A stretch of 64,000 bases of DNA, taken from positions 1,116,001-1,180,000 of the forward strand of contig NZ_BAABJI010000002.1 of NCBI RefSeq assembly GCF_039543225.1, written 5' to 3'. This document shows, piece after piece, positions 9,067 through 18,204 of the stretch (position 1 is its first letter; each line of letters opens with the position of its first letter). This stretch comes from Mucilaginibacter defluvii. GTDB taxonomy: Bacteria > Bacteroidota > Bacteroidia > Sphingobacteriales > Sphingobacteriaceae. A model generated the notes under the pieces. That model worked only from the letters and a program-made list of their open reading frames with translations, was not told where the DNA came from and searched no databases. The position numbers and the translations under genes were made by a program.

Positions 9067-10974
9067 CTACCAACCCGGGTTCTGTTTAAACTCCGCATAC
9101 ATACTTACATCCGCGCGCTTAAGCGGCAGCCAGTAATGTTTCTCGCTAAAAGGACGCTGAAGTATAGTACGCTCGCGAAAATTAACCACCCGGCTATCCT
9201 TCGGATCCTTAGATGGATCAAGCGGAGCGGCACGATCAAACTCAATAGCGGTTTTTAGCGTGTATGGCAGCTCAATAAGTTGCAGCCAGCGGCGCAGGTC
9301 AGTAAAGCGGTGCCCCTCAAACGATAGTTCTACCGCGCGTTCGCGCCTCACCTCCTTCATAAACTCATCTGCCGAGCCTAAAAACCTGGCGGCGACATGC
9401 CCTACACCTGCCCTGTCGCGAATTACATTGATAGCATCAACAGCTGATTTGGCGTATGACGGATCTTTAGCCGAAGGCGAGCTATACCCCGCGGTAACCG
9501 CTTCCGCGTACATCAGGTATATATCGGCCAGGCGCATGTACGGTACCTTGATGTTGAGATTTTGCCCGTAAGCGTACCCTTGATCAAACTTATTAGAAGT
9601 TATAGGCGTGAATTTGTATAGCAGGTAACCGGTACGGCTGCCCACACGTTCATCACGGCTGCTGCCGCCGGTGAACAGGTTGGCGTAACGGTTAAACTCC
9701 GGAACGGTTGACGGCAGTGAGCCTTTAACCAGTTTGATCCCGTCAAACACAATGTCATTATAAAAACGCGGATCGCGGTTACGCCAAGGGTATTGCGGAT
9801 CGTACCCCGACTCGGCATCGGCCTGTGCCGAATTGGTTATCGGCAGCCCGTTCTTCATGCCATAATTATTAATGTAGTTAGCCGTTGGCGCGAACACCAC
9901 GTTGCCTTCTTCAATAGTTGGCCCCGGTGTATATTGCTTAGCGGTACCATAGGTTGAGCCATGCGCATCCCAGTATGGTCCCCTGAAAATGGCTTCTAAC
10001 CCATCAGAACCACCGCCTCCCGGCATTTGCCAGTTTTGGCCGAAGGTGTAGAAGTTGGTGTAATAACGGTCAAACGGCAACAGCTTATAAGGGGTTTGGC
10101 CGCTCTCGCTAAGCTTAAGCAGTTCGGCAAAGGCCGCCGCTGCTTTTTTACAAAGTTCCACGTTGTAGGTGCGGCTGCCTGTCGACTCATAGTTCATGAG
10201 CGGACTACCTGCCCACAGGTAATTTTTGCCCAGATAACCCAAGGCCATTGTTTTATCAATACGCAGCTGGTTTTTACCCGGCGTACGGCCACCCGGTCCG
10301 GTATTATCCCAGTTAAGCGGCAGCAAATCGGCAGCCTCCCTAAAGTCAGCCGCGGCTTTTTCCGCACATTCCTGGTATTTTAACCGTGGCGAGCGCAGGT
10401 CCTGGTCGGCAGGTAATACCTTATCAATGTAAGGTAAACCACCAAAATACTGCATCAGCTGAAAGTGAAACCATCCCCTGAAGAATAATAACTGACCCTT
10501 TATCAGGTTGCGCTCCTCATCAGTGGCGTTGGTAAGCAGGTTCATGTTCTCTAAACCCAGGTTAGCCTTGCGGATGCCGTACCATGCCAGCGGCCACAGG
10601 CCCTTGGTAAAGCGGTCGTCATTAGTATTAGCGTTATTCACGTCCATCCAGCCGGCTCCCCAGCCGTCAAACTCGCGTTGCCAGCCCCAGAAATCGCCGT
10701 TATCAATCTTGTTCACAAAATGAAAGTTGAGTGCGGATGATTGTATCTCATCATCGCCCCAGTTCCAGCTGTTTGTCCAGTAACGGTTGGTAAAATCGGG
10801 TATGCAATTGTATAATTCTTCTGTATACCCCTGAAAATTGGTAAAATCCTTAAAGGCCGTTTTTTCTGATACGATAGACTCCGGACTTTTGTCTAAATAT
10901 TTTTTGCAGGAAAACGTTCCGCTGACAAGCGAAATCATGCCCGACAAAACGATTATTTTTATATTTCTTTTCAT
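9067..10974 (-). CDS. xusB: SusD/RagB-family glycan-binding lipoprotein (first of tandem pair)
   Basis: A 635-residue SusD homologue with lipobox around GTFSC (Cys23) followed by KKYLDKSPES, the common N-terminus of mature SusD proteins. Later hallmarks are LFFRGWFHFQLMQYFGGLPYID, a YMRLADIYLMYAEAV helix, RRERAVELSFEGHRFTDLRRW near residue 580, and the C-terminal ADVSMYAEFKQNPGW. It sits 12 bp after the first SusC of the operon and should form the lid of that transporter. The position equals xusB of characterised xylan operons. The binding of xylan is inferred from operon context, since SusD sequences do not reveal the sugar. Confidence 0.95.
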   Translation of the reverse strand: MKRNIKIIVLSGMISLVSGTFSCKKYLDKSPESIVSEKTAFKDFTNFQGYTEELYNCIPDFTNRYWTNSWNWGDDEIQSSALNFHFVNKIDNGDFWGWQREFDGWGAGWMDVNNANTNDDRFTKGLWPLAWYGIRKANLGLENMNLLTNATDEERNLIKGQLLFFRGWFHFQLMQYFGGLPYIDKVLPADQDLRSPRLKYQECAEKAAADFREAADLLPLNWDNTGPGGRTPGKNQLRIDKTMALGYLGKNYLWAGSPLMNYESTGSRTYNVELCKKAAAAFAELLKLSESGQTPYKLLPFDRYYTNFYTFGQNWQMPGGGGSDGLEAIFRGPYWDAHGSTYGTAKQYTPGPTIEEGNVVFAPTANYINNYGMKNGLPITNSAQADAESGYDPQYPWRNRDPRFYNDIVFDGIKLVKGSLPSTVPEFNRYANLFTGGSSRDERVGSRTGYLLYKFTPITSNKFDQGYAYGQNLNIKVPYMRLADIYLMYAEAVTAGYSSPSAKDPSYAKSAVDAINVIRDRAGVGHVAARFLGSADEFMKEVRRERAVELSFEGHRFTDLRRWLQLIELPYTLKTAIEFDRAAPLDPSKDPKDSRVVNFRERTILQRPFSEKHYWLPLKRADVSMYAEFKQNPGW

Positions 10975-10986
10975 AACGGTCAGCAG

Positions 10987-13900
10987 TTAGAAGGTGATGT
11001 TTGCCCCAAGGTTGAAGCGTTTGATAGTTGGATATGCGCCCTGCGATGCCCAGGCCTGCCCGCCCGCGCTCTGAAAGTTTGATTCGCGGTCGTCAGGCAT
11101 TTTTGTCCACACGTACAGGTTATTACCGTTTATAAATATGCGCAGGCTAGACATACCGGCACGCTTAACCCATTTTTGGTTAAAGGTGTAGGCTATCTCA
11201 GCATTTTTTAGCCTGATGTATGATGCATCAAACATATACCTGTCTGCCGACTGGTAGCCGCTCGGCGTTGATGCCCAGCGCGGGATAGGCACATCCGCTC
11301 CCGGATTGCTTTTTGACCAGTATGTACCCTCATCAAAAGCGATGGTGTTTTGCGAACCGAACGTGGTAAGTACCACCTGCCTTGTTACGTTATTTACGCC
11401 GTAAAACTGAGCGAATATGCTGAAGTTCTTCCAGTCGAAACCGATAGTAGCGTTGTAGGTATTTTGCGGATTGCCGGTGTGTCCATAAGGAATATTGTCG
11501 CTCGCGTCAATAACACCATCGGCATTGTAATCAATAATATAATAGTTACCCGGTATCTTCTGGTTATCGTTGTCGGCATGCGCGGTACTGGCATACAATT
11601 CATCCCAGGTGTTATAATAACCGGCACTTACGTATGAGTTAGTTTGAAATATTTGCTTACCAGTACTTTTCTGATAATCAGGCAGCAACTCCGGAATGTC
11701 CGCTTCTACTACCTTATTCTCAGCATGGGTAAAGTTTACGTTCGTCCACAAGCGCAGATCAGGGTTTATGCGTTTGTTGAAACGCAGGTCAACCTCGTAA
11801 CCCTGGGCGTTTACCTTACCTTTATTAGCCGTAGGCGCTGTAGCACCGTAGTATGATGGTATGGCACGGGCGGCACCAGAACTCAGGATGTCTGTCCGTT
11901 TATCCCTGAAAAAGTCAACGCTGCCGGTTAGCATGTCGTTAAAAAAGCTAAAATCAACCGCTATGTTCGACTTTGCCACCTTCTCCCAGCGCACGTTAGG
12001 GTTACCCACGGTGGTTTGGCGATACCAGTTATAAATACTCTGCTCAGCCGGTATGCCGGAAGTACCCAAACGGGTGCGGCCGCCAAATGCCCATTCAGAC
12101 AGATACGCGAAGCGCGGTGAACCGCTGTCATCACCAATAGTACCGTACGAGGCGCGAAGCTTCAGCATGCTGATAAAAGTCAGCGGCTTAATAAATTTCT
12201 CTTCCGAGATCATCCAGCCAGCACCGAGCGATGAGAAGAAGGCGAAACGGTAATCGGGCGCGAATTTTTCGGAACCGTTGTAAGCGCCGTTATAATCCAG
12301 GTTATATTTTCCTTTATAGCTGTAAGTAGTTCTGAATACCCATTCCTCCCGGTATGATGGAATAATGCTGCCTCGTGCGGTTTGATCGCGGTTCCAAAGC
12401 CCCATGGCGGTAATATCGTGCTGGGAGCCAATCTTTGTAGCGTAATTAAGTTGCACTTGCGAAAACATACGCCGTTGTGTAGCGCCGTCATCAACCGCGC
12501 CCCCGCTGGCCAGCCAGCGGATGCTTTCCTCAAACGCAAACTGCGTACTGGCATCTTTGTCAACCGCGTAACTTACGGCGCCTGTAAGCGGGTCGATGTA
12601 TTTGCGCTGCGTGTTATTGTTGGCGTCGTTAATACCGCGGCTATTCTCAATAAAGGTATTATCAATTGACAGGGTACCTTTTACGCTGAGGCCTTTGGTG
12701 ATCACACTCAGGTCCTGCTCCAAAATAAAGTCGGTAGTAATGCGTGAGGTGGTCAGCATCTCCGCGCCGCTTGTAGCCAAAATCTGGGCGGAGTTGGTAC
12801 CCTGGCCGGTGTTAGGCGCATAATACCCCCAGGTACCATCAGCGTATTGCGGCAAAAACAGGTTGGGCGCGGTATAGTAGGCTGCTCCCCATGTATTATA
12901 CTCGTTAATGTTGATCCAAGGCCGCTTACGTACCGCTCTTGATCCGGCCAGATTGGTACGGAAGGTGGTGGTTGGCGTAATACTAAAATCCAGGTTACTG
13001 CGCACGTTTAAACGGTTAAAGCCATAACCGGCGTTATAACCACGGTTATTGTTAAACGTTCTGAAAAGGTCACCTTCGGTTTGATAATCGGCACTGGTAA
13101 AATACTTTACATACTTGGTACCGCCACTTATATTAAGATTGGCGTTGTATGACATGGCCTCGTCACGAAACAGTGTATTTACCCAATCAACATTAGGGTA
13201 ACGCTCACGTTCCATTTCGTTTGCGGGTGAACGGTATTTGGAGATGATATCCTGCGGCATGTAATCGTTCCAGGCAGTTGGCCGCAATGCAAGCTCATTC
13301 TCTATGGCGAGGTTACGTATTTTGAACATATCATACGAGTCGTACTTGCCAGGCAGTTTCGATACCGATTTCATCACCGTATTGGCTGATGCCCTGATCT
13401 CGGCTTTGCCTTCTCTGCCGCGTTTAGTGGTAACCAGTATTACACCATTAGCACCACGCACACCAAACACCGCGGTGGCCGAGGCATCCTTAAGTACGGA
13501 TACAGAGGCTACTGAACCGATGTCGATATTGTTAATGGAGCGCTCAACACCATCCACTAATATTAGCGGACTTGCATTGTTCCAAGTACTGCGCGCACGT
13601 ATTAATATTTGCGGGTCCTCTTCGCCGGGTAAACCGGTACTGGCAGTAGTTACCACACCCGGCAGGTTGCCCGTAAGCGCGGCGGCCAAGCTTGATACGC
13701 CGCCTGTACGCTCGAGTGTTTTGCTATCGGTTTGCACAATGGCGCCAACAACGCTTTGCTTGCGTTGCTGCCCGTAAGCCACGTTTACAATAACCTCGCT
13801 TAATTGCGATACATTATCCTTAAGGCTAACGGTTACAAAATCCTTACCGGCAACGTTTACCTCCTGGGATAACATGCCGACTACATTGATAACCAGTATC

Positions 13901-14166
13901 TGCTGGTTGTCGGGCACTTTAATGGCAAACTCACCCTTGGCGTTGGTTTGTGTACCGGTTTGTGTACCCTTAATGGTTACACTCGCGCCTATTACAGTGT
14001 TCTTTTGCTGATCAAACACCTGCCCTCTCACCGTACGCAGCCCCTGCGCACGCGCCGACTGAACAAGTAGAGTAAGCGCCAGCAATACGTAAAATATTTT
14101 AATTGAGCGGCAATGCCAATGTATTATGCCATTGTCGCCTTGCACTTTGGTATTGGTTTTCATCAT
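10987..14166 (-). CDS. xusA: SusC/RagA-family TonB-dependent outer-membrane transporter (first of tandem pair)
   Basis: A 1059-residue transporter and first gene of the leftward xylan operon. The N-terminus starts MMK (two adjacent ATGs) with a long polar stretch before the signal peptide core (IFYVLLALTLLVQSARAQ). It continues with the carboxypeptidase-regulatory-like domain GQVFDQQKNTVIGASVTIKG, the plug with SPLILVDGVERSINNID and VSVLKDASATAVFGVRGANG, and a beta-barrel ending FNLGANITF. It probably imports the larger xylan fragments with the SusD 12 bp downstream. An 831-bp non-coding region lies upstream and should contain its promoter; no clean TAnnTTTG -7 box was found near the start codon on this strand. 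Confidence 0.95.
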   Translation of the reverse strand: MMKTNTKVQGDNGIIHWHCRSIKIFYVLLALTLLVQSARAQGLRTVRGQVFDQQKNTVIGASVTIKGTQTGTQTNAKGEFAIKVPDNQQILVINVVGMLSQEVNVAGKDFVTVSLKDNVSQLSEVIVNVAYGQQRKQSVVGAIVQTDSKTLERTGGVSSLAAALTGNLPGVVTTASTGLPGEEDPQILIRARSTWNNASPLILVDGVERSINNIDIGSVASVSVLKDASATAVFGVRGANGVILVTTKRGREGKAEIRASANTVMKSVSKLPGKYDSYDMFKIRNLAIENELALRPTAWNDYMPQDIISKYRSPANEMERERYPNVDWVNTLFRDEAMSYNANLNISGGTKYVKYFTSADYQTEGDLFRTFNNNRGYNAGYGFNRLNVRSNLDFSITPTTTFRTNLAGSRAVRKRPWININEYNTWGAAYYTAPNLFLPQYADGTWGYYAPNTGQGTNSAQILATSGAEMLTTSRITTDFILEQDLSVITKGLSVKGTLSIDNTFIENSRGINDANNNTQRKYIDPLTGAVSYAVDKDASTQFAFEESIRWLASGGAVDDGATQRRMFSQVQLNYATKIGSQHDITAMGLWNRDQTARGSIIPSYREEWVFRTTYSYKGKYNLDYNGAYNGSEKFAPDYRFAFFSSLGAGWMISEEKFIKPLTFISMLKLRASYGTIGDDSGSPRFAYLSEWAFGGRTRLGTSGIPAEQSIYNWYRQTTVGNPNVRWEKVAKSNIAVDFSFFNDMLTGSVDFFRDKRTDILSSGAARAIPSYYGATAPTANKGKVNAQGYEVDLRFNKRINPDLRLWTNVNFTHAENKVVEADIPELLPDYQKSTGKQIFQTNSYVSAGYYNTWDELYASTAHADNDNQKIPGNYYIIDYNADGVIDASDNIPYGHTGNPQNTYNATIGFDWKNFSIFAQFYGVNNVTRQVVLTTFGSQNTIAFDEGTYWSKSNPGADVPIPRWASTPSGYQSADRYMFDASYIRLKNAEIAYTFNQKWVKRAGMSSLRIFINGNNLYVWTKMPDDRESNFQSAGGQAWASQGAYPTIKRFNLGANITF

Positions 14167-14740
14167 GAAGTTTTTTGTTGTTTTGGCGATATGCCTGACA
14201 ATACCTATTTGAGGTGTGAAACGAGATTAGTTGAATACACTGAAGCATAGAATGCCATAGAGGCTGGCAGTAAAAATCTTTTCATAATTCGGGTTTAATT
14301 AATAATCAACAGGTTGTTTGGCTACAATCCCGGCTATCCGAGCCAGAGATGCATGAGGGCTTGCAACATCGCCTACGGCGAAGCCCGAAGGTTAATCAGC
14401 ACTTTAATCATGTAAGTCAATTTTATAAATGGTAATAATTGGTGGCGTACACATTCCTGTCGGCACATAAAATAGCTGCATTTACTTGGGGCCTGGGCTT
14501 AGGGTTTATGCAGTTGTAACTTTCCGCTGATTTGATGATTCCAAACTCATAATTGATGTGCCGACCAACCGGCAAGCAATGAGCGCTAAATGATGAAGAA
14601 CTCCGGCAAATTGTTGCCGTGCCGCCCTCAGTGGAAAGCGGATAGATTTTCATCATCATGTTAAAAAAGAATAATTCAGGTTCCCGTTGGAAAGTTTATG
14701 GAAGCGAAGCTATCGGCAAGGCACTTTTTTGTCGTGCTGA

Positions 14741-14769
14741 AATGTTTAGAAAGATAGCATTTATGTTAA
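14741..14769 (+). promoter_or_regulatory. Candidate HTCS operator: two AATGTT-type half-sites 21 bp apart
   Basis: AATGTTTA at 14741 and TATGTTAA at 14762 are in the same orientation, with starts exactly 21 bp (two helical turns) apart. The same arrangement recurs at other promoters of the island. AraC-type outputs typically bind such tandem half-sites. Binding is inferred only; the AT-rich setting lowers certainty. Confidence 0.4.
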
Positions 14770-14871
14770 CTGTGAAGCAAACAAGGCCTGCTGACGCATA
14801 AAACCCACATTTTTTACATCGAAAAATGCCGATTAGATTTGTTAATGCAGGATTTTTGGCATTGCCAATTT

Positions 14872-14911
14872 GTTTAACATAGTGGAAATGTAGGATGACA
14901 ACCTTAACATT
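14872..14911 (-). promoter_or_regulatory. Candidate operator: inverted copies of the AATGTT half-site
   Basis: GTTTAACATA (14872-14881) and CCTTAACATT (14902-14911) are reverse-orientation versions of the half-site, 30 bp apart, lying 50-90 bp before the TAAGTTTG box of the esterase gene, a usual position for an AraC-type activator. The spacing differs from the 21 bp seen elsewhere. Confidence 0.35.
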
Positions 14912-14961
14912 TGTACCACCAATTCACCACAATTGTATGATGGGGGCAGGATATTTTATAA

Positions 14962-14969
14962 TAAGTTTG
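14962..14969 (+). promoter_or_regulatory. Bacteroidota-type -7 element (TAAGTTTG) of the esterase gene
   Basis: Exact match to the TAnnTTTG consensus, 28 bp before the ATG at 14998. The nearest TTG upstream (14933-14935) is 26 bp away, longer than the usual spacer of about 19-20, so the -33 element is weak or replaced by an activator. Confidence 0.45.
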
Positions 14970-14994
14970 CTATGCTAATCAAACCAAATACTAA

Positions 14995-15912
<918 letters not shown>

Positions 15913-15932
15913 TTACCAATTATCTCATCAAT

Positions 15933-15963
15933 AAAAAACGCCTGCTTGACACAGGCGTTTTTT
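15933..15963. terminator. Bidirectional rho-independent terminator
   Basis: AAAAAACGCCTG pairs perfectly with CAGGCGTTTTTT (12 bp) around a 7-base loop. It lies between the convergent ends of the CE1-type esterase and the sialate-O-acetylesterase-like gene, so it serves both. Confidence 0.88.
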
Positions 15964-15995
15964 ATTTGGAAAATATTTAAGGCTTGGTGCCGATA

Positions 15996-17933
15996 TTATT
16001 TATCAGTACGGAATGGCGAGGCCGGTAATCCTTGCTGATTATACAGGTTAGCGCCGTCGGGGTTATCAGCCCAGGCGTAGCGTACGTATTTAGGATTAGG
16101 TACGTCCGGACTTGATACGATAACCTTGTCGCCAACTATCATCGCATCCGCCCAAACAAATTTTTTATCTGCACCGGCTATTGCAAACTGTTGTAATTTA
16201 TCGCTGCCCTTAATGGTTAATCTGTTACCGGTATTTATAAAAGTCAGGGTAATATGGTTGCCATCTGTAGTAGCCGTGCTGCATAAGGGGCCCGGGCTGA
16301 GTGTTTGCGCGTCACCGTAGGCAACCTTTTGGGCGGCCAGCGCCAGCCTTTCGCCAATATCTTTTTTATTCAGGGGATGAATATCGTTCCACTCGCCCGC
16401 ATCAATGGCCACAGCTAAACCGGTATTTTTTAAGGTAAGTGCCTCAAGCTGCGCCTCGCGTATCAGCGCCCAGGCACTCTCCGCAGGCGAATATTCAACA
16501 TCGCCAAAACCGGGCAGTTGCGCCACCAGGAAAGGCAGTTCTGGGTCGTTCCAGGCTTGCCGCCAGTCGGCAATAAGCGCCTTTAACAACGACCCATAAT
16601 TTGCAGTGCCGATATTACTTTCGCCCTGGTACCAGGCTATCCCTTTTATTTGATAGCTCGTGGCCGGATTGACCATTGTGTTATACAAACCTGTCGACTC
16701 ATTTTGCGCAACTACATTGTTATTGCCTGCTTGTATTTCGCCATTTGGCTTGTTAAACACCTGCCCTACTTTGTACAACCAGTCTCCCCTTATATCAACA
16801 TGATGTACACCGTCCGTCAATTCGTAACGTTTATCAGGTACGAAACCGCCTTTGCCTGTAAAATTGCTTACACGTACTACCAATATATTTTTACCCGCCT
16901 TGAGCAATCCTGCTCTGACCTCGTAACGTCGCGGGGGATATTGATAAGTTATAGCGCCTACTTTTTCGCCGTTTAAATAGGTTTCGTCCGCATCAATTAT
17001 GCGGCCTACAAACAGCTTGGCCGGCTTGCCCGCCATAGCGGCAGGCACTTCAATCTCCCTACGGAACCACACGACGCCGTTAAGGTTACGCACGCCCTGA
17101 TCGGCCCAGAAACCGGGCAGCCAAAAGGGTTTCCAGCCGGTGGGCACAAAGGTGGTATCGTACCATTTCGGGTTAGCCTTTACGCCTTCATCAACGCCTT
17201 TATTGTTAGCTTTTACAGGAGTATTAACCTTAAGAGTATCATCCTTGAGCCGCTGGCGTAACCGGCTAAGCCGGTTATTAAGTAATGGAAATGTTTTTAC
17301 CGCATTGGCACTCAGCCAGGCTTCTATAGGTGTTCCGCCTACACTGGAATTAATGATACCGATAGGCACTTTATATTTTAAATGAAGCTTTTTAGCCATA
17401 AAATAGCTTACCGCGCCAAATTCCATTACATTTTGCGGCGTTGCCCGCTTCCATTGCCCCGGCGGCAGGTCATCATGTTCAGCACTAATGTCAGCCGCGG
17501 TTGGCACAAAATAATTACGTATCTGCGGATAATCTGCTGAAGCAATATCTTCGGGATACTTTTCTTTAACGCGCTCCATCGGGTTTACCATGTTTGATTG
17601 CCCAGCGCAAAACCACACATCCCCTATTAAAACATCATCCAGCGTTATATGGTTGCTTGCATCAAGCTGCATTTTGTAAGGGCCGCCTGCTTTCATGGCC
17701 TTTATTTGCACCCGCCATTTTCCGGCGCCGTCGGCTACGGCGTGATAAGTTTTATCAGCAAACGTAATTGCAATTTTCTCCTGCGGAGAGGCCCAGCCCC
17801 ATATATGTATTTTTTTTTCACGCTGCAAAACCATGCCGTTGCCAATTAAATGCGGCAACCTGATCTGCGCGTAAAGCTTATTACAGGCCAGGCAAAAAAA
17901 CAGCACTGCTAACAAGCGCTTAAAATAGATCAT
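15996..17933 (-). CDS. Sialate-O-acetylesterase-like (SASA) secreted acetylesterase with inserted beta-sandwich
   Basis: A 645-residue protein when started at the ATG at 17933. The longer frame begins with TTG at 17969, but only the inner ATG begins a good signal peptide (MIYFKRLLAVLFF...LYAQ). The SGNH-hydrolase core is split: GQSNM (Ser113) and IINSSVGGTPIEAWL come first, and the Asp-His pair in WNDIHPLNKKDIGERLA comes near the end. Between them, roughly residues 260-390, is a galactose-binding-like sandwich (VWFRREIEVP, DADETYLNGEKVG). Such proteins in plant-polysaccharide loci deacetylate xylan or other acetylated glycans rather than sialic acid, and the neighbours (GH67, GH43, CE1) support that. 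It is divergent from GH67, with shared regulatory sites between them. Confidence 0.9.
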   Translation of the reverse strand: MIYFKRLLAVLFFCLACNKLYAQIRLPHLIGNGMVLQREKKIHIWGWASPQEKIAITFADKTYHAVADGAGKWRVQIKAMKAGGPYKMQLDASNHITLDDVLIGDVWFCAGQSNMVNPMERVKEKYPEDIASADYPQIRNYFVPTAADISAEHDDLPPGQWKRATPQNVMEFGAVSYFMAKKLHLKYKVPIGIINSSVGGTPIEAWLSANAVKTFPLLNNRLSRLRQRLKDDTLKVNTPVKANNKGVDEGVKANPKWYDTTFVPTGWKPFWLPGFWADQGVRNLNGVVWFRREIEVPAAMAGKPAKLFVGRIIDADETYLNGEKVGAITYQYPPRRYEVRAGLLKAGKNILVVRVSNFTGKGGFVPDKRYELTDGVHHVDIRGDWLYKVGQVFNKPNGEIQAGNNNVVAQNESTGLYNTMVNPATSYQIKGIAWYQGESNIGTANYGSLLKALIADWRQAWNDPELPFLVAQLPGFGDVEYSPAESAWALIREAQLEALTLKNTGLAVAIDAGEWNDIHPLNKKDIGERLALAAQKVAYGDAQTLSPGPLCSTATTDGNHITLTFINTGNRLTIKGSDKLQQFAIAGADKKFVWADAMIVGDKVIVSSPDVPNPKYVRYAWADNPDGANLYNQQGLPASPFRTDK

Positions 17934-17966
17934 CGGGTTAAATATTATCTGGTTATAATTGGTACA

Positions 17967-17974
17967 CAAAACTA
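17967..17974 (-). promoter_or_regulatory. Bacteroidota-type -7 element for the acetylesterase gene
   Basis: On the minus strand the sequence is TAGTTTTG, an exact TAnnTTTG match 34 bp before the ATG at 17933. A TTTG (complement of 17992-17995) lies 17 bp further upstream, close to -33 spacing. This location also explains why the TTG at 17969 is unlikely to be the start codon. Confidence 0.45.
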
Positions 17975-18066
17975 TCTACCTGCAGGTAGTGCAAATACCA
18001 TGTTTGTTTAATTTAAGGCCACAGATGTTAATCATCGCCGGTTCTTTAAACCGAAATTTCATTCCT

Positions 18067-18119
18067 GAATGTTTATCGTAAGGTTTTATTAAACATTCGC
18101 ACCAGTATTTTAAACATTC
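18067..18119. promoter_or_regulatory. Candidate operator with three copies of GAATGTTTA (one forward, two inverted)
   Basis: GAATGTTTA at 18067-18075 is followed by TTAAACATTC at 18089-18098 and again at 18110-18119. The last two are identical 10-mers 21 bp apart; the first is their inverse. They lie between the divergent acetylesterase and GH67 genes, with the proximal copy 35 bp before TACCTTTA (18154-18161), a near-match to the -7 box for GH67. This suits an AraC-type activator dimer such as the C-terminal domain of the local HTCS proteins. Confidence 0.55.
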
Positions 18120-18204
18120 ATCCCACAGCGGCTATGGCATGGTTTAGTATTATTACCTTTAATTATAAACCATAACCGGTAATGTGCCGGCCTATATAAA
18201 ACCT

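Noticed and set aside
13304-13777. 157-codon plus-strand frame
   Set aside because: Antisense to the plug region of the first SusC; composition follows the mirrored codons of that gene.
14423-14659. 78-codon minus-strand frame in the long intergenic region
   Set aside because: Odd composition, no domain, no signal and no neighbour at operon distance; probably chance.
15996-17933. A true sialic-acid esterase
   Set aside because: The family name suggests sialate, but no sialic-acid genes are near and all neighbours act on xylan.
18184-18204. GTG start for GH67, seven codons upstream
   Set aside because: The ATG at 18205 begins a regular signal peptide; the extension adds MPAYIKP without function.
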